The notes under the pieces were generated by a model. The model made no database searches, had not been told where the DNA came from, and saw only the letters and a program-made list of their open reading frames with translations. The position numbers and the translations under genes are program-made. Positions 18,922 to 27,118 of a DNA stretch of 64,000 bases are shown here, piece after piece (position 1 is the stretch's first letter; each line of letters begins with the position of its first letter). Source of the stretch: Lysobacteraceae bacterium (GTDB lineage Bacteria; Pseudomonadota; Gammaproteobacteria; Xanthomonadales; Rhodanobacteraceae); assembly GCA_004143945.1 (NCBI GenBank), contig SEHB01000003.1, positions 186,001 to 250,000 of the forward strand, written 5' to 3'.

Positions 18922-18950
18922 ACTACAGCACGCCCGTTCGTGCACCGCAA
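18922..18950 (-). promoter_or_regulatory. Possible promoter of the asnB leader transcript
   Basis: On the minus strand TTGCGG (18950-18945) and TGTAGT (18927-18922) are separated by 17 bases. The -10 ends six bases before the first leader ATG, so transcription might begin at or very near that codon, giving a leaderless leader peptide. Both hexamers are imperfect. Confidence 0.3.
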
Positions 18951-19146
18951 GCGTCGTGTCCGGTTCGGAGCCGGCATCGAGTCGCTCCATGCGCGTCGAT
19001 GTCGCGCGCGGTCCACGAGCCACATGGGTCGCACGCGTGATGCGAACCATGACGACGGCGATCCCGAATCACCGCGGCGCGTGACAACGGCCGCACGGTC
19101 GGTGATCCTCCTCGTCTCGTCGGGAACGGATCGGAGCGGGTTGCCC

Positions 19147-20214
19147 ATGCCGGATTTGGAGCGGGGACGCAGGGATACCGAGCTGCGCGCACGTCCGCGC
19201 AGCGTCGGCATCTGGTTGCTGGCGTGCTGCGTGGTGCTGCTGGTCCTCGTGATGGTCGGTGGCGCGACGCGGCTGACCGAATCGGGCCTTTCGATCGTCG
19301 ACTGGAAACCCGTCGCGGGCGTCTTGCCTCCTGTCGGCGAACCCGCATGGGAGGCGGAGTTCTCCCGCTACCAGGCCAGCCCGCAGTACGCCCAGGTCAA
19401 TCGCGGAATGAGCCTCGCCGAGTTCAAGACGATCTTCTGGTTCGAGTACGTGCACCGCCTGCTCGCGCGACTGCTCGGTTTCTGCTTCGCCCTGCCCCTG
19501 CTCTGGTTCTGGTTGCGTGGCGCGATTCCCGCGCGCATGCGCTGGCCGCTGCTCGGCATCTTGGCGCTCGGCGCGGCGCAGGGCTACATGGGCTGGTACA
19601 TGGTCCAGAGCGGACTCGTCGACGTGCCCCGCGTCAGTCCGTACCGGCTGGCCGCGCACCTCGGGCTCGCCGTGCTCGTGCACGCGCTGATGCTGCGCGC
19701 GGCTCTCGGGCTGGTATGGCCGCGTGTCGCCGATGCGGGTACGTCCGCGCGCCGCTGGCCGCGGGGCATGTTGCTCGCGCTCGTCGCGACGACGATCCTG
19801 TTCGGTGCATTCGTCGCCGGCCTGCGCGCGGGCCTCATGTACAACACGTTCCCGACGATGGCGGGGCACTGGATACCGCCTGGACTGGCCGGGATGGAAC
19901 CGGCGTGGCGCAATCTTTTCGAGAACCCGGTGACCGTGCAGTTCATCCACCGCGTGCTCGCGTTGACGACATTGGTGGCCGTGGCCTGGGTCGTGTGGCG
20001 GCTGCGAGGAGCTGCCAGCGATGCAGCACGCGCACGTTCACGCATTGCGCTGCTGCTGATGGCGCTGGTGCAGGTCGGTCTCGGCATCTGCACGCTGCTG
20101 TGGGCCGTGCCCGTCTGGCTCGGCACCCTGCATCAGGGCGGGGCAGTCCTGCTGCTGAGCGCCGTGATCGTCGCGGGTTGGAGTTGGACCACGCGGCCCG
20201 CGCACGCGCGCTGA
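19147..20214 (+). CDS. ctaA: Heme A synthase (COX15/CtaA family)
   Basis: Oxidises the methyl group of heme O to make heme A for aa3-type cytochrome oxidase. An inner-membrane protein of 355 residues with eight predicted transmembrane segments. Diagnostic text: MVGGATRLTESGLSIVDWKPV, the heme-ligand histidines in FEYVHRLLARLLG and FIHRVLALTTL, TFPTMAGHWIP, and LGTLHQGGAV near the end. This is the type found in proteobacteria and mitochondria (COX15-like). Start at 19147 after GGAGCGGG; longer readings run into the asnB regulatory region. Single gene. Confidence 0.96.
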   Translation: MPDLERGRRDTELRARPRSVGIWLLACCVVLLVLVMVGGATRLTESGLSIVDWKPVAGVLPPVGEPAWEAEFSRYQASPQYAQVNRGMSLAEFKTIFWFEYVHRLLARLLGFCFALPLLWFWLRGAIPARMRWPLLGILALGAAQGYMGWYMVQSGLVDVPRVSPYRLAAHLGLAVLVHALMLRAALGLVWPRVADAGTSARRWPRGMLLALVATTILFGAFVAGLRAGLMYNTFPTMAGHWIPPGLAGMEPAWRNLFENPVTVQFIHRVLALTTLVAVAWVVWRLRGAASDAARARSRIALLLMALVQVGLGICTLLWAVPVWLGTLHQGGAVLLLSAVIVAGWSWTTRPAHAR

Positions 20215-20353
20215 CCGCCGACGCGTGCGTACCCGCGCTCGCCGCATGCGAGCGGCCGGAAGCCTGCCGCGCGCTTGCACGCGGAATGCGCGTTCGCGGT
20301 CGCCTGATCCGTGCGTCCACCGACCCGCGTCGAGGGGTGATAGCCTCGGGCCC

Positions 20354-20905
20354 ATGCTCTCCTTCCGTGCGATCCGGGCCTGCGTGTCGGCGGCGCTGGC
20401 CGTGTCCGGCATGCCCTTCGCGCATGCCGGAGCAGGCCAGCCCGTCCATCGCTGCGCGGGCCGACATGGCGAAATCGTGTTCTCGGGAACGCCGTGCAGC
20501 ACGGGCGCCGCGCTCGGCGAGCGAGCGGCCACCCTGCCCGCGATGTCTGACGCCCGCGATTGCCCGACCTCGCGCGACGACCTCGTCGAGCGTGTCGCGG
20601 CCGCGATCGGACGCAGCGATGTGAATGCGCTGGCCGGCCTGCTGGGCTGGGGCGGCGTCGGCGCGCGGGCCGCGGACGAGCGACTGCGCATGCTGCATGA
20701 GCTCGTCACGCGGCCGCTGCTCGGGATCGATCGAGAAGGCGACGGCGACTCCGTCGTGGGCGCTTACGCCGAGGGGGGTCGCGACGCGGACGTATTGCAC
20801 GTCGAACATTTGCGTGTGCGAACCGGCGGCGGTGATGCAGGCGGAATGCGCGAGCATGCGTTCGGCATGGAGGTCGCCGCGGGATGCCACTGGCTAGTCT
20901 GGTAA
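20354..20905 (+). CDS. Exported DUF4124-like protein
   Basis: 183 residues with a signal peptide (ACVSAALAVSG, cleavage after AHA). The mature N-terminus, VHRCAGRHGEIVFSGTPC, has the pattern of DUF4124, a small two-Cys domain common in Xanthomonadales and Pseudomonas envelope proteins (normally x-Y-K-C-x-D-x-x-G-x-x-x-Y-S-D-x-P-C). The C-terminal part is helical and then Gly/Asp/Arg-rich, with no recognised domain. Periplasmic by inference. The function of the family is unknown. Confidence 0.75.
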   Translation: MLSFRAIRACVSAALAVSGMPFAHAGAGQPVHRCAGRHGEIVFSGTPCSTGAALGERAATLPAMSDARDCPTSRDDLVERVAAAIGRSDVNALAGLLGWGGVGARAADERLRMLHELVTRPLLGIDREGDGDSVVGAYAEGGRDADVLHVEHLRVRTGGGDAGGMREHAFGMEVAAGCHWLVW

Positions 20906-20962
20906 GGGGGCGGGCGCCCGGCGCGCCTTGCTATCATGCGTGCTTTCAGCGGGAGCGCGCGC

Positions 20963-21883
20963 ATGGCCCGGCAATATCCCGACCACATCTGGCACAACGG
21001 CGCAATCAAGCCGTGGGCCGAAGCCACGGTGCACGTGATGGCGCACGCGCTGCATTACGGCTCGTCGGTGTTCGAAGGGATCCGCAGCTACGAAACACCG
21101 CGCGGCGCGATGATCTTCCGCCTCGCCGACCACAACCGGCGCCTGTTCCAGTCGGCCAAGATCCACGACATCGTGATCCCGTACGCGCGCGAGGAGATCG
21201 ACGCGGCCTGCCGCGAGGTGCTCGCCGCGAACGGCTACCGCCAGGCCTACCTGCGGCCGGTTGCGTTCCGCGGGCTCGGCGGCTTCGGCCTCTCGGCGGA
21301 AACGCCGACCGACGTCGCAGTCGCGACCTGGCAGATGGGCGCCTATCTCGGCGCCGACGTGCTGGAAGCGGGCATCGATGCCTGCGTGTCGAGCTGGCAG
21401 CGGTTTGCTCCGAACACGATCCCGGCCGGCGCCAAGGCCGGCGGCAATTACCTGTCGGGGCAGCTCGTCGCACGCGAGGCGCGTCGCCTGGGGTTCGGCG
21501 AAGGCATCGCGCTCGCGTCGACCGGCCTGCTCAGCGAAGGCGCGGGCGAGAACCTGTTCCTCGTGTTCGACGGCGCGTTGCACACGACGCCGGTCAGCGC
21601 CGCCCTGCTCAATGGCATCACGCGCCATTCGCTGATCACGCTCGCACGCGCGCACGGGATCGAAGTGGTCGAGCGCGACCTTCCGCGCGAGTACCTGTAC
21701 CTGTGCGACGAACTCTTCATGTGCGGCACCGCGGCCGAGATCACGCCGATCCGATCGGTCGACGGCAAGCCGGTCGGCGCGGGCAAGCCTGGACCCGTCA
21801 CGCGTCGCATGCAGGACCTGTTCTTCGGCCTGTTCGACGGCCGCACCGAAGACCGCTGGGGCTGGCTCGAACCCGCTGCTTGA
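20963..21883 (+). CDS. ilvE: Branched-chain amino acid aminotransferase
   Basis: PLP enzyme for the last step of Leu, Ile and Val synthesis. 306 residues, like E. coli IlvE. It has HALHYGSSVFEGIRSY, the PLP Lys158 in IPAGAKAGGNYLS, SEGAGENLFLV, LPREYLYLCDELFMCGTAAEITP and DRWGWLEP at the end. Start at 20963 (MARQYPDHIWHNG) matches the family; the ATG nine codons upstream is less likely. A -10-like TATCAT lies at 20931-20936. No ilv or leu genes are adjacent. Confidence 0.97.
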   Translation: MARQYPDHIWHNGAIKPWAEATVHVMAHALHYGSSVFEGIRSYETPRGAMIFRLADHNRRLFQSAKIHDIVIPYAREEIDAACREVLAANGYRQAYLRPVAFRGLGGFGLSAETPTDVAVATWQMGAYLGADVLEAGIDACVSSWQRFAPNTIPAGAKAGGNYLSGQLVAREARRLGFGEGIALASTGLLSEGAGENLFLVFDGALHTTPVSAALLNGITRHSLITLARAHGIEVVERDLPREYLYLCDELFMCGTAAEITPIRSVDGKPVGAGKPGPVTRRMQDLFFGLFDGRTEDRWGWLEPAA

Positions 21884-21925
21884 GCATTGCGGCGAAGCGT
21901 AAAGAGGCCTGCCACCCTCCACGCG

Positions 21926-23230
21926 TCAATACGCCGTGTTGGGCGGGCGGCCAAATTCGATCGTCGCGGTCGCACCGCCCTGCGGGCGTGGCGCGAGCGA
22001 GACCTTCCAGCCGTACAGTTCGCACAATCGGCGCACGATCGCGAGGCCGAGGCCTCCCCCCTTGCCGACCGTCGTGCCGCGCACGCCGCGCTCGAACAGC
22101 TTGTCGGCGTCTTCCGGATTGATGCCGGGCCCGGTGTCCTCGACCGTCACGCGGCCATGGCCGACCGTGACGATGACTTCGCCCGACTGCGTGTACTTGA
22201 ACGCATTGCCGATCAGGTTTCCGAGGGCGACCGAGACCACCGATGACGGCGCCGCGGCCTCGAGCGGCTGCTCCACCTCCACGCGCACCGACACTGGCTT
22301 GTTCGCGACGTGCGGGCGCTGCGTGTCGACGACCTGCTCGACCACTTTCGCGACATCGGTGGTCTCGCCGTCGGTCGGCGCCTGGCGCTCGCGCCGCGAC
22401 AGCAGCAGCAGCGCGTCGATGAGTTCGGTCGACTGCCGCACGGCGCGCTCGATGCGATACAGGCGTTCGCGCGGCTTGTCGGCGAGATCGGGCGAGGCCT
22501 GCAGCAGTTCGGTCGTGCTCGCGATCACCGCGAGCGGCGTGCGCAGCTCATGGCTCACGTCGGCATTGAACTCGCGATCGCGCTGGACCATTTCGGTCAG
22601 CCGCGTCGAGTAGTCGTCGAGCGCCTCCGCGAGCTGGCCGACCTCGTCGTCGGCGAAATGCGACTTCAGCAGTTCCGGCCGCCCGCTGCGGCTCATCGCG
22701 CGCACGCGCTGCGCGAGTTCGGTCACCGGGCTCATCACGCGCGCGGACAGCCAGAAGCCGATCACGAGCGAGAGGATCGCGAACATGAAGACCGCGGAGA
22801 TCAGCACCGTCAGCAACTGGCGCTCGCTGAGCTTCTGCGTGCTCACGTCGAAGCGCAGGAAGGCCCAGTAGTCGGCGTCCTTGTACACCGCGAGCTTGTA
22901 CGGACGCAGCTTGCTCTCGCGGCCGAAGTCCTCGATGTCGTGCACGCCGGGCTCGAACTTCTGCCACGCGAGCGGTACCGTCGCGATGCGGCCCGCGCGC
23001 ACGATCTGCAACTGGATCAGCGCCATCGGGAACTGCGCTTCGGGCGAGGGGTTCTCGCGCTTGAAGTCGACGAACTTGTCGAGCTCGCGCTGCAGCGTGG
23101 TGTTGATCAGCTGGTCTTCGAGGCGCGTGCGCATGTACACGGTGGCGACCGCGAACAGCGCGGTCAGGCCGAGCCCGAACAGCGCGAACGAAATGATGAT
23201 GCGGGAGCGGAGCCTACGTCGGTAGCGCAT
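21926..23230 (-). CDS. Sensor histidine kinase, ColS-like
   Basis: 434 residues. TM1 (about 10-32), a periplasmic segment of about 110 residues, TM2 (about 143-165), HAMP (about 166-225), HisKA with H227 in DVSHELRTPLAV, and HATPase with GNLIGNAFKYT, VEDTGPGI and GKGGGLGLAIV. The autophosphorylation and ATP-binding boxes are complete. It follows and overlaps the response regulator by 17 bases. The regulator looks like ColR, so this would be the ColS partner, a kinase linked to metals and envelope stress. The periplasmic part differs enough to leave the signal open. Confidence 0.9.
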   Translation of the reverse strand: MRYRRRLRSRIIISFALFGLGLTALFAVATVYMRTRLEDQLINTTLQRELDKFVDFKRENPSPEAQFPMALIQLQIVRAGRIATVPLAWQKFEPGVHDIEDFGRESKLRPYKLAVYKDADYWAFLRFDVSTQKLSERQLLTVLISAVFMFAILSLVIGFWLSARVMSPVTELAQRVRAMSRSGRPELLKSHFADDEVGQLAEALDDYSTRLTEMVQRDREFNADVSHELRTPLAVIASTTELLQASPDLADKPRERLYRIERAVRQSTELIDALLLLSRRERQAPTDGETTDVAKVVEQVVDTQRPHVANKPVSVRVEVEQPLEAAAPSSVVSVALGNLIGNAFKYTQSGEVIVTVGHGRVTVEDTGPGINPEDADKLFERGVRGTTVGKGGGLGLAIVRRLCELYGWKVSLAPRPQGGATATIEFGRPPNTAY

Positions 23231-23900
23231 CCGGATCGACCATGCGGTAGCCGATGCCGTGGCGCGTCTGGATCAGCGGCTTGTCGAACGGCTTGTCGAT
23301 CGCCGCGCGCAGGCCGTGGATGTGCACGCGCAGGCTGTCGCTGTCGGGAAGTTCCTCGCCCCACACGCGCGTTTCCAGTTCCTGCCGCGTCACCACCGAT
23401 GGCGAGGCCTCCATCAGGGATTGCAGGAGCTTGAGCCCGATCGGGTTGAGCTGGATCTGCTTGCCCGCGCGGCTGATGGTCAGGGTGTCGAGGTTGTAGG
23501 TGAGGTCCGCGAGCTGCAGCAGGCGGCTCTTGTTGCCCTTGCCGCGGCGGCCGAGGACTTCGAGCCGGGCCGCGAGTTCCTGCAGCGCGAACGGCTTGAC
23601 CATGTAGTCGTCGGCGCCCGAATCGAAGCCGGTGAGCTTGCTGTCGAGCGTGTCGCGGGCGGTCAGCATCAGCACCGGCGTCTGGCGGCGCGCTTCCTGG
23701 CGCAGCTTGCGGCAGACTTCGAGCCCATCCATGCCGGGCAGGCCGAGGTCGAGCACGATCACGTCGAAGTCGTTGACGACGGCCAGGTGCAGGCCGGTCA
23801 CGCCGTCGCCCGCGAAGTCGACCACGTGGCCCTTGTCGGCGAGGAAGTCGCCGATGTTCGCGGCGATATCGCTGTTGTCTTCGATCACGAGGATGCGCAT
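23214..23900 (-). CDS. OmpR-family response regulator, ColR-like
   Basis: 228 residues. Receiver domain with acidic pocket E7/D8, phospho-acceptor D51 (VIVLDLGLPGMDGLEV), T in LTARD and the Lys of VKPFAL. Winged-helix DNA-binding domain from about 130 (LNPIGLKLLQSLMEASPSVVTRQ, DSLRVHIHGLRAAIDKPFDKPLIQTRHGIGYR). The stretch HIHGLRAAIDKPFDKPL is very close to ColR of Xanthomonas and Pseudomonas. First gene of the pair. It probably activates envelope genes; no target site was searched for. Confidence 0.9.
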   Translation of the reverse strand: MRILVIEDNSDIAANIGDFLADKGHVVDFAGDGVTGLHLAVVNDFDVIVLDLGLPGMDGLEVCRKLRQEARRQTPVLMLTARDTLDSKLTGFDSGADDYMVKPFALQELAARLEVLGRRGKGNKSRLLQLADLTYNLDTLTISRAGKQIQLNPIGLKLLQSLMEASPSVVTRQELETRVWGEELPDSDSLRVHIHGLRAAIDKPFDKPLIQTRHGIGYRMVDPDALPT

Positions 23901-24095
23901 GGGTCTACTCTAACGCGTGACGGCGCCGATGCGGAGCGCGACGGCGCGCGAAAAGTTCGCGCGCGGCGTGCGTCAGCAGGCCCGTCGAGGACGACAGGGC
24001 TCACCGCTTCCGTCTTCCGGCGAAGGCGGCAGTCGAGCGGATCCGGGAACGATGTCGGGACTCCGGCGATCCAGGACGGACCGCGCGGGCGCACT

Positions 24096-24150
24096 CAAAA
24101 GAAAATGGCCCAAGGAGGTGTCATTGGGGGAACACACCTCGCTTGGGCCA
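24096..24150 (-). terminator. Long intrinsic terminator ending the candidate RNA
   Basis: On the minus strand TGGCCCAAG and GAGGTGT pair with ACACCTC and CTTGGGCCA to give about 16 base pairs with one bulge. The loop contains CCCCC, and TTTTCTTTT follows directly. There are no T residues after it on the plus strand, so it serves minus-strand transcription. Confidence 0.85.
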
Positions 24151-24226
24151 AAAAGCTACTGCCCCGATTACCGTAATCTGCCAGTCACCTGACCTGACTT
24201 AGGAGTGTCGAGCAGAACTACAGTGC
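24096..24226 (-). ncRNA. Candidate small structured RNA
   Basis: A 395-base gap between two genes holds an AT-richer block with no credible ORF. On the minus strand a -10 TATAGT (24237-24232) would start an RNA near 24226. Its RNA can fold as CTGCTC (24215-24210) with GGGGCAG (24165-24159), enclosing hairpins AGTCA/TGACT (24183-24199) and GATTA/TAATC (24166-24178). It ends in a strong terminator with a CCCCC loop and TTTTCTTTT. No class recognised. It could instead be the long 3' UTR of the M56 gene. Confidence 0.5.
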
Positions 24227-24295
24227 TTGGGACTATAGGCAGCGATTGATTAAGTGGCCGTTAAAGACCCCTGATCCTTCTGTTAACGCCCGGCC

Positions 24296-26032
24296 TCACC
24301 GGCCCGGGCTGTAACGGATCAAGGTCGACGACTCCTCGGGATCGCGGCAGACCAGGGAGCCGGTCGGCTTGATGCACTCCTCGCGGGCATCGGCGCCGCG
24401 CGGCGCGAACACGAAGGTCTGCGTGTAGCGGGACGCGTCCGCGCGCAGGCTCGCCGGATCGAATCGCCACTGCTCCAGCGCGCGCTCGGCCGCGCGCGCG
24501 AACGAGCTGGCCGCATCGCCCTCGACGATCCGGATGTCGGTCACGCGCCCGTCCGGCGTGATCGCGAAGCTCGCCTCGACGCGCCCGGCGGGGCGCCGCG
24601 CGAAGCTCGGGAATTTCGGCTGGACGATGCGTGTCGCGACCGGACGCGGGGCTGCAACCGACGGCGCGGAGACGACCGGCGCGGGCGCCGGTGCGACGGC
24701 GGCGGGGACCGGCGCGAGATCCGCGGCGGCAGGCGCGGCAACCACCGCGGGTGACATCACGGTCGCATCCGCGCGCGCGGCCGACGCATCGGGCGCGACG
24801 CGTTCGCGCAGAGCCACGGCTGGCGTCAGCGCCGGCACCGCGTGCGCCGGAACGGGCGCTGCCGGCTCATCGCCGCGCTCCACCGACGTCGCGACAACCG
24901 GTTCGAACGGCAGCAGCCGCAGTCGCGGGCGCTCGAACGGCAGTGCGAAGGTCGCGAGCGGCAGCGTCGCCGCCGGGCGCGACGCCAGCCAGTCGGCCGA
25001 CAGCACGGGCACGTCGAGCGTGCGCGCGTCCTCCCTGCCGATGCGCAGCGCGAACACGAGTCCGATGCCGAGCAGCGCTGCCGCGAACAGCCAGCGCATC
25101 TGCGCCTGGCGCGGCGCGACCACGCGCGACGCGGGCATGCCGATGATGCGGCGCACGCGTTCGATCAGTTCGCCGCCGCTGGCGGCGAGCGCGAACGACG
25201 CCGGCAGCTGGCGCAGCTCCTCGAGCGAGGCCAGCGTGTGCGCGTACTCGCGTGGGTCGCCCTGCGTGAGGCGCAGCACCAGCGCGTCACAGCACAGTTC
25301 GCGCTCGTTGCGCACGTCGCGCGAGATCCAGTGGACGACCGGGTGATAGAACAGGACGGTTTCGAGCATCGCCTGCGCGAGGTTGACCAGATGGTCGTAG
25401 CGGCGCAGGTGGCCGAGTTCGTGGGCGAGGATCAGTTCGAGCTGCTGGCGCGGGAAGCCGAGCGCGACCGCGCTCGGCAGCAGCACGACCGGCTTGATCC
25501 ATCCGATCAGCATCGGCGTGTCGACGCGCGCAGATACCAGCACGCGGACCTTGCGCACGAAGCCGAAGCGGGCATTCACCGCGTGCATGATCGAATCGAG
25601 CTCGGGGCTCGCGAACGCCCAGCGCCGCGTGAGCGTCACGAGTTCGCGCCACTGGCGCAGCGCGCGCCAGCCGACCACGACGACGCCGACGAACCAGAGC
25701 GAGACCAGCCACGGCAGCAGCGCATCGATGCCGGCATCGAAGCCCGCCGATGCGCCTGCCGCGAACGTGCCGAGCGGAGAGGACAGCGCGTCGCCGGAGC
25801 CCGTGGCGAGGCCGGCGCGCGGCCGCAGCGCGAGGAAAGTCGCGACCGGCCACAGCGCGAGCAGCGCGAGGGCCGCGAGGCCCGCCGCGTAGCGCGCATG
25901 GCAATGCGTCTTCGGCAGCAGTGCGCGCACCGCCGCGTGCGCGAGCCCGATCACGACGCCCTGCCAGAGCACGTGCACGAGGGTCCAGCCCAGCGCGAGG
26001 ATCCACGGAAGCCAGTCGAGGGAGGCGCTCAC
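24296..26032 (-). CDS. BlaR1-like M56 membrane metallopeptidase fused to a TonB C-terminal domain
   Basis: 578 residues from the GTG at 26032, which overlaps the TGA of the BlaI gene. Four transmembrane segments in the N-terminal half frame the zinc site HELGH (204-208), with the distal Glu in NERELCCDALVL. A long Ala/Pro-rich periplasmic linker (about 400-470) leads to a TonB-like C-terminal domain (VQPKFPSFARRPAGRVEASF, then GRVTDIRIVEGD and ALEQWRFDP). BlaR1 proteins cleave their repressor when the outer domain senses a ligand. Here the usual beta-lactam sensor domain is replaced by a TonB-C domain, so the ligand is probably different. Confidence 0.9.
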   Translation of the reverse strand: MSASLDWLPWILALGWTLVHVLWQGVVIGLAHAAVRALLPKTHCHARYAAGLAALALLALWPVATFLALRPRAGLATGSGDALSSPLGTFAAGASAGFDAGIDALLPWLVSLWFVGVVVVGWRALRQWRELVTLTRRWAFASPELDSIMHAVNARFGFVRKVRVLVSARVDTPMLIGWIKPVVLLPSAVALGFPRQQLELILAHELGHLRRYDHLVNLAQAMLETVLFYHPVVHWISRDVRNERELCCDALVLRLTQGDPREYAHTLASLEELRQLPASFALAASGGELIERVRRIIGMPASRVVAPRQAQMRWLFAAALLGIGLVFALRIGREDARTLDVPVLSADWLASRPAATLPLATFALPFERPRLRLLPFEPVVATSVERGDEPAAPVPAHAVPALTPAVALRERVAPDASAARADATVMSPAVVAAPAAADLAPVPAAVAPAPAPVVSAPSVAAPRPVATRIVQPKFPSFARRPAGRVEASFAITPDGRVTDIRIVEGDAASSFARAAERALEQWRFDPASLRADASRYTQTFVFAPRGADAREECIKPTGSLVCRDPEESSTLIRYSPGR

Positions 26033-26424
26033 GACCGGCCTCCCTCGATGCGGTCGAGCAAGGCGCGGATCTCGTCGAGTTCCTCGCGCGTCGCCTTCGG
26101 CTTGCCGCCGAGCGCCTGCAGAACCAGCTGCGACGGCGAGCCGTCGAACACGCGCTGCACCATGTCGAGCAGGAAGCGCTTCTGCGTGCGCTCCTTGCTC
26201 ACCGCGGCACGGAACACGTGCGCGCGTTCGGAGTCGTCGCGCAGCACCAGGCCCTTCGCGTGCATGATCTGCAGGAGCTTCAGCGCGGTGGTGTAACCGG
26301 CGCCCTCTTCGCGGTACAGCACCTCGTGCACGTCGCGCACGGTGCTCGGTCCGCGATCCCACAGGACGTTGAGGATTCCGAGTTCGGCCTCGGTCGGCTT
26401 GGGCAACTGTTCGTTCTTCGTCAC
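26029..26424 (-). CDS. BlaI/MecI-family repressor
   Basis: 131 residues from the GTG at 26424, after AGGGGAT. Winged-helix DNA-binding domain with LPKPTEAELGILNVLWDRGPSTVRDVHEVL and GYTTALKLLQIMHAKGLV, followed by the dimerisation and cleavage region (FLLDMVQRVFDGSPSQLVLQAL). Family members dimerise on a palindrome and are inactivated by proteolysis. It is co-transcribed with, and overlaps by four bases, the M56 gene, its likely protease. I found no TACA/TGTA palindrome in the short upstream region, so the operator differs from the beta-lactamase type. Confidence 0.93.
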   Translation of the reverse strand: MTKNEQLPKPTEAELGILNVLWDRGPSTVRDVHEVLYREEGAGYTTALKLLQIMHAKGLVLRDDSERAHVFRAAVSKERTQKRFLLDMVQRVFDGSPSQLVLQALGGKPKATREELDEIRALLDRIEGGRS

Positions 26425-26501
26425 GACCTGATCCCCTCGTCGTACGGTGCGCGCGCGGCCGGCTGCGTCATTGTGCGCGGATTCGAGCCGGCCGGCACCG
26501 G

Positions 26502-26975
26502 TCAGCCCCTCTGGTTCTGGGGCGAGTTCTGCGTCCGCTGGAGGTACTGCAGGTCACCCCTGCGACGCGCTTCGATCTCGCCGGCCGTGACGCACTGGCG
26601 GGTCGGGATGTTGGAGCCGATCGGCTTGACGTTCTTGCAGACCAGGCGTTCGTTGTCGCGCTTGGCGAGGATCGAATTGACCTCTTCCTGGAAATTGAAC
26701 ATCTGCATCTTCACGTCGTCGCTCATCTGGTCCACCGCCGGAGTCGTGCGGAAGATCTCCGACATCTGGTCGAGGCGCTGGTTGACGCGCGTGCGCTCGC
26801 TCGCCGTCACGTAGCTGTAGCGCCCTCCGTCGCTCATCTGTTCGCGCACCCAGGCCGATACCGTCTCGAACGATTCCTGGCTGTTCGCGTTCACCGCGGG
26901 CTCCGCCTCGTCCTTGGCGAATACCGGCATCGCCGCCAGCGCGAGCAGCAACGCAACGCTCCAAAGTGCCTTCAT
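26502..26975 (-). CDS. Small exported hypothetical protein
   Basis: 157 residues from MKALWSVALLLALAAMPVFA, a clean signal peptide; MGFGMKAL, four codons earlier, is an equal alternative start. The mature protein is helical and charged (YVTASERTRVNQRLDQMSEIF, then VKMQMFNFQEEVNSILAKRDNERLVC), with two Cys (VCKNVKPIGSNIPTRQCVT). The final 20 residues are Gln/Arg/Asn-rich. It ends 77 bases before the start of the blaI pair on the same strand. Periplasmic by inference; no family function known. The KNVKPIGSNIPTRQCVT segment resembles a Cys-bonded motif seen in many small Xanthomonadales secreted proteins, and a similar IKPTGSLVCRD occurs at the end of the M56-TonB protein. Confidence 0.75.
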   Translation of the reverse strand: MKALWSVALLLALAAMPVFAKDEAEPAVNANSQESFETVSAWVREQMSDGGRYSYVTASERTRVNQRLDQMSEIFRTTPAVDQMSDDVKMQMFNFQEEVNSILAKRDNERLVCKNVKPIGSNIPTRQCVTAGEIEARRRGDLQYLQRTQNSPQNQRG

Positions 26976-27118
26976 CCCGAACCCCATCTGGTTGCACGCG
27001 GCCGGCTTGGCCGCAGCACGTTCTACCACGAGCCGTGTCGTACTTCAATCTTCGTCGACATGCCGGGGCTCCCGATGAGCAGCGGAGGCCAGGGGTTCGT
27101 GCGGCAGGCTCGCCGAGG

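Noticed and set aside
18820-19050. A longer 76-residue protein ahead of asnB
   Set aside because: The N-terminal part is Arg/Thr-rich random sequence; only the last 31 codons, after the double ATG, fit a leader peptide.
24096-24226. 6S RNA or tmRNA
   Set aside because: No 6S-type long central bubble and no tRNA-like ends; the length is about 130 bases.
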